Origin: Devosia beringensis
GTDB lineage: Bacteria; Pseudomonadota; Alphaproteobacteria; Rhizobiales; Devosiaceae
Direction: 5' to 3'
DNA: 64,000 bases
NCBI RefSeq assembly: GCF_014926585.1
Contig: NZ_CP045422.1
Coordinates: forward strand, 2,820,001 to 2,884,000
Part shown: positions 18,098-25,768 of the stretch, piece by piece
How the letters are laid out: every line of letters begins with the position of its first letter
How positions within the stretch are numbered: position 1 is the stretch's first letter
The notes under the pieces: model-generated
What the model was told of the DNA's origin: nothing
Database searches by the model: none
What the model saw: only the letters and a program-made list of their open reading frames with translations
Program-made: the position numbers and the translations under genes

Positions 18098-18876
18098 GCA
18101 TGAATGGACGCCTGGCGGGCAAGACGGCCCTTGTCATCGGGGCGGCGCGCGGCATCGGCAAGGGTACGGCCAAGCGCTTTGTCGAGGAGGGCGCCAATCT
18201 GGTGCTGGCCGACTGGGAGGAAGAGGCCGGACGGGCCAGCGCCGCGGAGCTGGGCGGCACGTTCATCCGCACCGATATTTCCAACTATGCCGATGCCGAA
18301 GCAGCGGTGGCGCTGGCAGTGGCGACCTATGGCAGGCTCGACATCGTGGTGCAGAATGCCGGGATCTATCCCTGGCAGCTGATCGAGGACACGACGCCGG
18401 AGGACTGGGACGCGGTGATGGCAGTCAATCTGCGCGGCAGCTTCAATGCGGCCAAGGCAGCCCTCAAGCCGATGCGGGCGCAGCAGTATGGGCGCATCCT
18501 TTTTACCTCCTCGATCACCGGGCCGCATGTGACCAGCCCCGGGCATGGCCATTACGGGGCCAGCAAGGCGGGGATCAACGGGTTCATCCGCTCGGCGGCG
18601 CTGGAATTTTCCGGCTATGGCATTACCGTCAACGGGGTGGAGCCGGGCAATATCCTGACCGAGGCGATGGAAGAGCATCGCGGCCCGGCCTTCATCGCCG
18701 ATATGGAAAGCGCCATTCCGCTGGGGCGGCTGGGCAGCGCGCGGGACGTGGCCAATGCCTTCCTGTTCCTGGCATCGGACGATGCCAGCTATATTACCGG
18801 CACCACCATTGTGGTGGATGGCGGGCAACTGCTGCCCGAGGGCAATGATTTCCGGATCGTGCCCAGCGGCGTCTAG
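18094..18876 (+). CDS. Short-chain dehydrogenase/reductase
   Basis: A classical SDR of 260 residues. It has the cofactor motif GAARGIGKG (residues about 16-24), NAG at the end of beta-4, a catalytic serine in FTSSITG, and Tyr154/Lys158 in YGASKAG. The C-terminal TGTTIVVDGGQ is typical of sugar or polyol dehydrogenases and FabG-like enzymes. An acid at the end of beta-2 (VLADWE) suggests NAD rather than NADP preference. It is the last gene of the ROK-ABC operon, coupled by ATGA, and likely oxidises the imported sugar or polyol. There is no sugar kinase in the operon. Confidence 0.88.
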   Translation: MSMNGRLAGKTALVIGAARGIGKGTAKRFVEEGANLVLADWEEEAGRASAAELGGTFIRTDISNYADAEAAVALAVATYGRLDIVVQNAGIYPWQLIEDTTPEDWDAVMAVNLRGSFNAAKAALKPMRAQQYGRILFTSSITGPHVTSPGHGHYGASKAGINGFIRSAALEFSGYGITVNGVEPGNILTEAMEEHRGPAFIADMESAIPLGRLGSARDVANAFLFLASDDASYITGTTIVVDGGQLLPEGNDFRIVPSGV

Positions 18877-19010
18877 ACGCGACGCTGCCGGGAGCTGAGG
18901 GCGGGCAGGCGGGCCAGAAGTGGACGCCAGAGCGCCGGCATTGGCTTGTCAAAGCGGACCGACTGGCTCAAGACGGTGTGTCTTGCCACCAGCCTTTGCG
19001 AGGACACGCC

Positions 19011-20636
19011 ATGCCCGACAGACCGTCCATCCTGGCGCCGTTCAAGCATGAGACGTTCCGGCTGCTATGGATTGCCACGCTGATGAGCAATCTGGGCGGG
19101 CTGGTGCAGTCCGTCGGCGCCGGCTGGATGATGACGACGCTGACCGATTCCCACTCCATGGTGGCGCTGGTGCAGGCGTCGACGACGCTGCCGATCATGG
19201 TGTTTTCGCTGGCCGCCGGGGCGCTGGCGGACAATTTCGATCGACGGATCGTGATGATCATCGCCCAGTGCGGCATGGCGGTGGTGTCGCTGCTGCTGGC
19301 GGTGCTGGGGTTCATGGGATTGCTCAGCCCATGGCTGCTGCTCGGCCTGACCTTTCTGATCGGGGCGGGCACGGCTTTGTTCAACCCGTCCTGGCAGGCG
19401 TCGATGGGCGATATCGTGCCGCGCAGCGACCTGCCGGGGGCAGTGACGCTCAATGCCATGGGTTTCAACATGATGCGCAGCGTCGGCCCGGCTGTGGGCG
19501 GGCTGATCGTGGCGCTGGCGGGGGCGGCGGCGGCGTTCGCGCTCAACGCGTTCACCTATCTGCCGCTGATCGCGGCGCTGCTGCGCTGGAAGCCGGAGCG
19601 GGCGCCCAACCGGCTGCCGCGCGAGCATTTCGGCAGCGCCATCCTGGCGGGCATCCGCTATGTGTCGCTGTCGCCGAACCTCACCACCGTGTTGCTGCGC
19701 AGCTTTCTGTTCGGGGTGGCGGCGATCGCCATCCTGGCGCTGCTGCCCAGCGTGGCGGCGGAATATGTGGGGGGCGGGGCGCTGGCCTATGGCACGTTGC
19801 TGGGCAGTTTTGGCGTCGGCGCGATTGGCGGTGCCTTTCTCAATGGCATCGTGCGCGAGCGGTTCAGCAATGAGCTGATCGTGCGTTTTGCCTGTGTCGG
19901 CTTTGCCTTGGCATGCGCCGGGCTGGGCTTCAGCCGAGACCTGGTGCTGAGCCACCTGATGCTGCTGCCGGCCGGGTTCTGCTGGGTGCTGACGATGAGC
20001 CTGTTCAATGTGTCGATCCAGCTATCGTCGCCGCGCTGGGTGGTGGGGCGGGCGCTGTCGCTCTACCAAACCGCCACCTTTGGCGGCATGGCGCTGGGCA
20101 GCTGGCTGTGGGGCCTAGCCGCCGATGCCGGGGGGCCGGGCTGGGCGCTGACCATGGCCGGCGTGGTCCTGCTGGTCTGCGCGCTGGTGGGGGTAAAGCT
20201 GCCGCTGCCCGAATTCGAGCAGCGCGATCTGGGGCCGCTCAACACGTTCAATGAGCCAGTGCTGCGGCTGGACCTGACGCCGCGCAGCGGGCCGATCATG
20301 GTGATGGTGGACTATCGCATCGCCCAGCAGGACATCCCCAAATTCCTGGCGCTGATGACCGACCGGCGACGGATCAGGCTGCGCGACGGGGCGCGGCAAT
20401 GGGCGCTGCTGCGCGATCTCGAGCAGCCCGAGCTGTGGGTCGAGAGCTATCACGTGCCCACCTGGATCGACTATGTGCGGCACAATCTGCGGCGCACCAA
20501 GGCCGATGCCGACAATATCGAGCAGCTGCGGGCCCTGCACCGGGGCGAAGGATTGCCGATGGTGCACCGCATGATTGAGCGGCAGACCGTGCCGCTGGAC
20601 GACGAGACGCCGCTGCGCGGGGTGGGCGAGGTTTAG
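19011..20636 (+). CDS. MFS exporter with C-terminal soluble domain (MFS_3)
   Basis: The 541-residue protein has about twelve transmembrane helices in residues 15-400, with the MFS loop motif LADNFDRR between helices 2 and 3. It belongs to the MFS_3 (enterobactin-exporter-like) group. From about residue 425 a soluble domain (MVMVDYRIAQQDIPKFLALM, then WVESYHVPTWIDYVRH) resembles antibiotic-biosynthesis-monooxygenase-like folds, a common tail in this subfamily. ATG 19011 has GAGGAC upstream. The substrate is unknown; efflux of a small organic molecule is likely. It marks the left edge of the accessory region. Confidence 0.87.
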   Translation: MPDRPSILAPFKHETFRLLWIATLMSNLGGLVQSVGAGWMMTTLTDSHSMVALVQASTTLPIMVFSLAAGALADNFDRRIVMIIAQCGMAVVSLLLAVLGFMGLLSPWLLLGLTFLIGAGTALFNPSWQASMGDIVPRSDLPGAVTLNAMGFNMMRSVGPAVGGLIVALAGAAAAFALNAFTYLPLIAALLRWKPERAPNRLPREHFGSAILAGIRYVSLSPNLTTVLLRSFLFGVAAIAILALLPSVAAEYVGGGALAYGTLLGSFGVGAIGGAFLNGIVRERFSNELIVRFACVGFALACAGLGFSRDLVLSHLMLLPAGFCWVLTMSLFNVSIQLSSPRWVVGRALSLYQTATFGGMALGSWLWGLAADAGGPGWALTMAGVVLLVCALVGVKLPLPEFEQRDLGPLNTFNEPVLRLDLTPRSGPIMVMVDYRIAQQDIPKFLALMTDRRRIRLRDGARQWALLRDLEQPELWVESYHVPTWIDYVRHNLRRTKADADNIEQLRALHRGEGLPMVHRMIERQTVPLDDETPLRGVGEV

Positions 20637-20817
20637 GCGTACCAGCCATGGGGGCATGACGTTGGGACGGGATGGCGGGAATCGACCCCGTTTCGGTCGC
20701 TCAAGCCTGGTTGGAGCAAAGCCAAAAGCGGTCGCTGCAATTGGTCTTCATTGCCTCTTAACGGATTCAGCTACCAATGCTGCTGCGACCGTCAGTTTTT
20801 GCTGGAAGGAAAACCAA

Positions 20818-21126
20818 GTGTCCCAGGTGCAGTGGGCCATCTTCCGCCGAACGTTTTTTGTCCTGACTCTGGCTTGGCTCTTTGGCACTGTGTCCTGGAC
20901 GATGCTGCCAGTGCCTACCGCGGTCAGCATGATGGTTTTGCTCGCACTCGTCGCAGCCTACGTATACGCGCTCACAAAGTGGCAGCGGCCAAACTCCGAC
21001 TTCAGCGACAACATAGCGCATGAGAGTCACATTTCAAACGTCGCTCTTAGGGAAGCATTCGTATCGACTATCCTCGCCTTGCCAGTGCTGCTGGCTTTGG
21101 CATGGCTTTCACAACGAGTAGCCTGA
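20818..21126 (+). CDS. Small membrane protein, unrecognised
   Basis: This is a 102-residue reading if translation starts at GTG 20818, which has AAGGAAAACC just upstream; longer in-frame starts lack ribosome sites. Three hydrophobic segments are visible (FFVLTLAWLFGTVSW, VSMMVLLALVAAYVYAL, STILALPVLLALAWL), with a short polar loop between the second and third. I do not recognise the family. Its base composition is lower in GC than the core genes, and it lies in the small-gene tract before the IS110 element, so recent acquisition is possible. Confidence 0.6.
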   Translation: MSQVQWAIFRRTFFVLTLAWLFGTVSWTMLPVPTAVSMMVLLALVAAYVYALTKWQRPNSDFSDNIAHESHISNVALREAFVSTILALPVLLALAWLSQRVA

Positions 21127-21280
21127 GGCTATTTCGCCGCTCATCTCGATCCGGGCCCTGAGCAGGCAGACGCGAATATGAAGCTGTCTAAGCTCTTAGA
21201 TGCATCTTCAAATAGTCAAATCTCTTGTAAGAAAGCCGCTGCGAAAAGGCATTTGCCGGGTCTTCTTAGGTATGAAATAA

Positions 21281-21550
21281 ATGACAGCTCATCTTACAAA
21301 AGTACTATCTACCTGTATTGTAGAATTGCTTTTTCAACTGGATAATGCTTCGGAGGAACAGGTGAATAGTGATTTTTCCTTGGGCCTGATGGAATATGTA
21401 GGCGCTGAATTGCAGGGGTTAGACGATCTCGACGCTGGGCAATTCATCGCCGCTATCAATGAAATAGCTGGGGCTGGTACTGGAGATGCAAGGAGACATT
21501 TTGTCGAAAATTTTCCCGACAATTTTGGATTGAGTAACACCCTCGCCTGA
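21281..21550 (+). CDS. Small acidic hypothetical protein
   Basis: The open frame of 89 residues begins at ATG 21281 with AGG ten bases upstream. The product is acidic, with no signal peptide or membrane segment; it contains QLDNASEEQVNSDFSLGLMEYVGAEL and ends DNFGLSNTLA. No family is recognised. The DNA is clearly AT-richer than the surrounding chromosome. It stands between a small membrane protein and a DUF2945 gene, upstream of the insertion sequence. Coding status is likely but not certain. Confidence 0.5.
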   Translation: MTAHLTKVLSTCIVELLFQLDNASEEQVNSDFSLGLMEYVGAELQGLDDLDAGQFIAAINEIAGAGTGDARRHFVENFPDNFGLSNTLA

Positions 21551-21903
21551 TGCCGTTTACCTTCTGCCCTGAAGAGATCGTGTGTCGCGGGCGTATCGGG
21601 TTCTGGGTCCCGTTACACCTATGAGCTACCGACACTTGGCCTTTTACCCAAGAAGTCTAAACAGCGGTCACATGCAGCCCAAAGACCTGGCGGCAGGGTA
21701 TAACGGGTTTGACCGAAAACCGATTTGATGTTGACGTCCGGTTTCAACCACCAAAACCGGACAGTCGGGTTCCCACCCCCGATATCGCCATTACCTCCAC
21801 GTGAGCAGGCCGTCCGCTTTCAGCCGGGCGGCAACTCCAGAACCGATGCCAATTGCAACCAATTGGGTTTATTGGCGTACTCCTCCAGAGTGAGGACATG
21901 AGC
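21551..21903. other. Gene-free stretch with strong hairpin
   Basis: No convincing gene is present. A perfect 9-bp hairpin, GTCCGGTTT (21736-21744) and AAACCGGAC (21754-21762), has a 9-base loop, and the stem extends with GAC/GTC across one bulge. A weaker GGTTT/AAACC hairpin precedes it near 21708. It may be a terminator or a mobile-element scar. Confidence 0.4.
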
Positions 21904-22119
21904 ATGGCGCACCTGCAAATCGGTATGAATGTCAAATGGCGCTGGGGCGCGCATTGGGCCCATGGACGTATCGAGCAGGTCTTTACGGAAAAGACCACGC
22001 GCACCATTCGTGGCACGCAGGTTACGCGACATGCGAGCCCGGAAGCGCCTGCCTATCTGATCACCCAGCCTCGGGGTGGCGTCGTTCTCAAGAACGGCAA
22101 TGAAATCACCGAGGAATAG
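21904..22119 (+). CDS. DUF2945 (HVA tudor-like) small protein
   Basis: The 71-residue protein has the DUF2945/hypervirulence-associated tudor-like layout: GMNVKWRWGAHWAHGRIE at the start, TTRTIRGTQVTRHASPEAPAYLI in the middle and VLKNGNEI at the end. These one-domain beta-barrel proteins are widespread, and their biochemical role is unknown. ATG 21904 is favoured because GAGG lies eight bases upstream; ATG 21898 is too close to it. A short GGGGC/GCCCC hairpin follows the stop, then the IS110 element begins about 40 bases later. Confidence 0.72.
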   Translation: MAHLQIGMNVKWRWGAHWAHGRIEQVFTEKTTRTIRGTQVTRHASPEAPAYLITQPRGGVVLKNGNEITEE

Positions 22120-22171
22120 GGGCTGGTGCAATGCCCCCACCTAGCCTCCCCCTGAGCAACCGTGTTTGCGG

Positions 22172-23134
22172 TCAAGCTGTGTTGGTGTGCCAGGGGGTGT
22201 TGTTGGTGTGCCAGGGGGTGTTGTTGGCAAGGACGGCATTGGCTGTCGTGATGAGTTTGCGCATGGCGGCGACGATGGCGAGCTTTCCCGGTTTGCCCTG
22301 GGCGCGCAGCCTTTTGTAGAAGTCGCGGATGGGCGGGTTAGCACGGATGGCCGACAGGGTGGCCATATAGAGAGCGCAGCGCACCGAGAGGCGTCCGCCG
22401 GCGATATGGGCCTGGCCGCGCATCTCACCACTATCGCGGTTGAAGGGGGCGACTCCGGCCAAGGCGGCCGCCTGCTTGTTGCCGATGCCGCCCAGCTCGG
22501 GCATTTCGGCCAGCAGCACGGCGGCCGTAGTCTGGCCGATGCCGGGGATGGTGGTGAGTAGTTCGGCCCGGCGCCGTAGCGTCGCATCGCTATCGATCTG
22601 GCGGGTAATGGCCCGATCCATCTCGCCGATCTGGCTGCTCAAGAAGCCTATATGAGCATCGATGCTGGCTTGCGCCAGCGCAGCTTCAGGGTGCTCGCGA
22701 CGCTGCTTTTCCATGGCCAGCATATCCACCATCTGGCGGCGCCGGCGCACCAGATCGGCCATTTCCACGGCATTTGGATCGTAGAGGGGGTCGGGATCTG
22801 GGTGCATCAGGTGAGCGAAGCGCAGGATCGCCGCGGCGTCAATCGCATCGGTCTTGGCCAGCAGCCCGTCGGCCCGAGCCAGATCGCGCACCCGGCGCGG
22901 GTTAATCGTGCTCAGCGCGATGCCATGCTGGCTGAGCGAGCGGGCCATCAGCCGCGTATAGCTGCCGGTGGCCTCACAGACCAGATGGGGCCGGGTCAGG
23001 CTGGAGATCTTTTGCACCAACCGAGCCATGCCAGCCGGATTATTGGACACGCGCAACCTGCTCGAGCCGGTGATGGCCAGATCCAGGTGCTTCTTGGAGA
23101 CGTCGACACCAACATAGTCTGGGGAAAAAATCAT
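22172..23134 (-). CDS. IS110-family transposase (DEDD recombinase)
   Basis: The 320-residue recombinase has an N-terminal RuvC-like DEDD domain: Asp in VGVDVSKKHLDLA, Glu in LVCEATGSY, and two Asp in AKTDAIDAAAIL. The C-terminal Tnp_20 domain has the helix-hairpin-helix TIPGIGQTTA and the conserved serine regions RDSGEMRG and GRLSVRCALYM. Such enzymes insert and excise seamlessly, guided by a structured bridge RNA from the element's own left end. ATG 23134 follows that RNA directly; a longer open frame upstream lies inside the RNA region. The C-terminus carries an in-frame duplication, NNTPWHT twice. All catalytic residues appear intact. Confidence 0.93.
   Translation of the reverse strand: MIFSPDYVGVDVSKKHLDLAITGSSRLRVSNNPAGMARLVQKISSLTRPHLVCEATGSYTRLMARSLSQHGIALSTINPRRVRDLARADGLLAKTDAIDAAAILRFAHLMHPDPDPLYDPNAVEMADLVRRRRQMVDMLAMEKQRREHPEAALAQASIDAHIGFLSSQIGEMDRAITRQIDSDATLRRRAELLTTIPGIGQTTAAVLLAEMPELGGIGNKQAAALAGVAPFNRDSGEMRGQAHIAGGRLSVRCALYMATLSAIRANPPIRDFYKRLRAQGKPGKLAIVAAMRKLITTANAVLANNTPWHTNNTPWHTNTA
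22180..22227. repeat. 21-bp tandem repeat in the transposase 3' end
   Basis: A 21-base unit is repeated exactly at 22180-22200 and 22201-22221, followed by a partial third unit (TGTTGG). It is in frame and duplicates the seven residues NNTPWHT near the transposase C-terminus. Confidence 0.9.
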
Positions 23135-23137
23135 GAT

Positions 23138-23290
23138 CGCTCTGCCTTGTATGCGGGCATGTCGCCCAACCAACCGTTCGAGACAGTCAAGATGGGCCGG
23201 ACGCGTCTGCTCAGGGGCGAGCTTGCTGGCTCTTGGGGGACACACGCTATCCAGCCCGGGAGCCCGGTAAACCCAAAGCTCCCAGGCCGA
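23138..23290 (-). ncRNA. Predicted IS110 bridge RNA
   Basis: Read on the minus strand, three stem-loops follow one another. A 5' hairpin GGGAGC/GCTCCC lies at 23283-23258. The second loop is closed by GCGTGTG (23247-23241) with CAGACGC (23209-23203, one mismatch) and capped by hairpin GAGC/GCTC (23232-23219). Its internal strands are TCCCCC (23240-23235), identical to the left target, and CCCCTGAG (23217-23210), complementary to CT plus the right target. The third is closed by CTGTC/GGCAG and capped by GGGC/GCCC (23167-23155). Its strands are ACGGTTG (23177-23171), identical to the element's right end, and CATACAAG (23153-23146), complementary to CT plus its left end. These are the target-binding and donor-binding loops of an IS621-type bridge RNA. 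Confidence 0.83.
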
Positions 23291-23380
23291 TCATCGCCAA
23301 TCACGGCCTCCAAGCAAACATACAAGGGGGAGGGACCGCGTGGTGGTCGGGGCACCAATCAAGGCAAGCACTGCGCTGCT

Positions 23381-23410
23381 CCTCCCCCTTTCGGGGAAGA
23401 CGGGGTGGGG
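23381..23410. repeat. REP-like GC palindrome beside the IS element
   Basis: CCTCCCCCTTTCGGGGA at 23381 onward, followed by GGGGTGGGG, repeats the left half of the palindrome into which the IS110 element inserted. It lies just after the phoB stop codon and may also act as the terminator of the phosphate operon. Confidence 0.4.
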
Positions 23411-23431
23411 TAGGCTGAAAAGAGACGGATC

Positions 23432-24133
23432 TCACGCGACCTGGGCAAACCGCTCGTCAAACGCATATCCCGCGCCGCGGACGGTGCGGATGGGGTCGGT
23501 TTCGCGGCCGCGGTTGATGGCGCGGCGGAGGCGGCCGATATGGACGTCGACGGTGCGCTCGTCGACATAGACGTCATTGCCCCAGACGCCGTCGAGGAGC
23601 TGTTCGCGTGAATAGACGCGGCCGGGATGGCGCATCAGATATTCGAGCAGGCGGTATTCGGTGGGGCCGAGATGGACGTCGCGGGTGGCCCGGCGGACAC
23701 GGTGGGTGGTGCGGTCGAGCTCGAGATCGCCGACCTTGAGCGCGGCGGTGACCAGGTTCGGATTGGCGCGGCGCAGCAAAGCGTGGATGCGGGCGATCAG
23801 CTCGGGCACCGAGAAGGGCTTGACCACATAGTCGTCGGCGCCGGTGGCGAGGCCGCGGACGCGCTCTTCCTCCTCACCGCGGGCGGTGAGCATGATGATG
23901 GGGACGCGGGCGGTTTCCTCGCGGGCGCGCAGGCGCCGGCACAGTTCGATGCCGGAGATTTCGGGCAGCATCCAGTCGAGCAGGATCAGGTCGGGCAGCT
24001 TGTCCTGGATGGCGTGGGTGGCCTCGTCACCGGTTTCAGCGGTGACGACGCGGAAGCCCTCGGCCTCGAGATTGTAACGCAGGAGGATGGCGATATCGCC
24101 TTCGTCCTCGACGACAAGAATGGTGGCGGGCAT
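23432..24133 (-). CDS. phoB: Phosphate regulon response regulator PhoB
   Basis: The 233-residue OmpR/PhoB-type regulator has a receiver domain (acid pocket EDE near residues 9-11, phospho-acceptor Asp53 in LILLDWMLPE, Lys in VVKPFS) and a C-terminal winged helix with the PhoB-typical EYRLLEYLMRHPGRVYSREQLLDGVWG and RLRRAIN. Phosphorylated PhoB binds PHO boxes and activates pst and other phosphate-starvation genes. It is the last gene of the pst-phoU-phoB run, three bases after phoU. No phoR kinase gene is present in this window. Confidence 0.95.
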   Translation of the reverse strand: MPATILVVEDEGDIAILLRYNLEAEGFRVVTAETGDEATHAIQDKLPDLILLDWMLPEISGIELCRRLRAREETARVPIIMLTARGEEEERVRGLATGADDYVVKPFSVPELIARIHALLRRANPNLVTAALKVGDLELDRTTHRVRRATRDVHLGPTEYRLLEYLMRHPGRVYSREQLLDGVWGNDVYVDERTVDVHIGRLRRAINRGRETDPIRTVRGAGYAFDERFAQVA

Positions 24134-24136
24134 CGG

Positions 24137-24838
24137 TCAGGCCTTGATCTGGGTCCGCTGCAGTTCCTCGACATCGCTGGAAAGCTGCTTGCCGGTCTGC
24201 AGGTAATAGGCGCGTTCGGCGATATTGGTGGCGTGATCGCCAATGCGTTCCAGGCTCTTGGCGCAGAACAGCAGGTGGGTGCAGGGGGTGATGTTGCGCG
24301 GATCTTCCATCATGTAGGTGAGCAGTTCGCGGAACAGGGAGGTGTACATGGCGTCCACCTCGTCATCGCGGTTGCAGACCTGGATGGCGCCGTCGGCATC
24401 GCGGTTGGAATAGGCGTCCAGCGATTCCTTGATCTGGCGCAGCACCAGGGCGGTCATGTTGCGCACGCCATTGTAGAAGGTGGGCTGCAGGGTCAGCCCC
24501 TCGATCTTGAGCGAGCGGCGGGCCAGCTGCTTGGCCATGTCGCCGACGCGTTCGAGATCGGAAGCGACGTGGATGGCGGTGATGATGGAGCGCAGGTCCG
24601 AGGCCATGGGCTGGCGGCGGGCGATCATGGAAACGGCCATGTCGTCGATCTTGCGCTGCATGTCATCGATGCGCTGATCGGCGATGATGGTGAGGTCGGC
24701 CAGCTCGCGATCGAGCTTGAGCAGTGCCTTGGTGCCGTTCTCGATGGCGACCTCGACCTGGCCACCCATTTCGGCAATGGTCTGGGCGAGGGCGACGAGT
24801 TCGTCATTGTAGGACGAGACGATATGATCGGGGGCCAT
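24137..24838 (-). CDS. phoU: Phosphate signalling protein PhoU
   Basis: The 233-residue all-helical protein carries two PhoU three-helix repeats, recognisable from the paired metal-binding E/DxxxD motifs (for example ADQRIDDMQRKIDDMAV and SDLERVGDMAKQLARR, then LERIGDHATNIAERAYYL). PhoU conveys phosphate sufficiency from the Pst transporter to PhoR so that PhoB stays off. The length matches the family. The gene sits between pstB (69 bases upstream) and phoB, the standard alphaproteobacterial order. Confidence 0.95.
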   Translation of the reverse strand: MAPDHIVSSYNDELVALAQTIAEMGGQVEVAIENGTKALLKLDRELADLTIIADQRIDDMQRKIDDMAVSMIARRQPMASDLRSIITAIHVASDLERVGDMAKQLARRSLKIEGLTLQPTFYNGVRNMTALVLRQIKESLDAYSNRDADGAIQVCNRDDEVDAMYTSLFRELLTYMMEDPRNITPCTHLLFCAKSLERIGDHATNIAERAYYLQTGKQLSSDVEELQRTQIKA

Positions 24839-24907
24839 GGTGTTCCTCTGAACCTTGGGGCGGGGAACCGGCCGGGGCCGGTTCGCGCATATGAGCGGGT
24901 GGCCGGA

Positions 24908-25764
<857 letters not shown>

Positions 25765-25768
<4 letters not shown>

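Larger units (their letters stand above)
22157..23324 (-). mobile_element. IS110-family insertion sequence, apparently complete
   Basis: The element is 1168 bp between two CT cores (minus-strand sense: 23326-23325 on the left, 22156-22155 on the right). Its left end (from 23324 downward) carries a non-coding bridge-RNA region of about 190 bases, then the transposase, then a short right end. The boundaries are set by matches between guide segments in the non-coding end and the element ends or flanks, not by terminal repeats, which IS110 lacks. Without the element the flanks join as CCTCCCCCTCAGGGGGAGG, an almost perfect palindrome, so the insertion is in a REP-like site. Nothing in it looks broken. 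Confidence 0.82.

Noticed and set aside
21575..21660. tRNA-like look of GGTTCTGGGTCCCGTTACACC and nearby GTAGCTCATAGG on the other strand
   Set aside because: I could not form an acceptor stem or a proper anticodon arm on either strand; the similarity is limited to short segments.
23135..23245. N-terminal extension of the IS110 transposase by 37 residues
   Set aside because: The extension would be coded by the donor-binding loop of the bridge RNA and lacks similarity to IS110 proteins, which begin at the RuvC-like motif.
22149..23404. Possible CRISPR-like spacing of GC repeats around the IS element
   Set aside because: The CCTCCCCCT-like units are halves of one interrupted palindrome plus one neighbour, with no regular spacer length.
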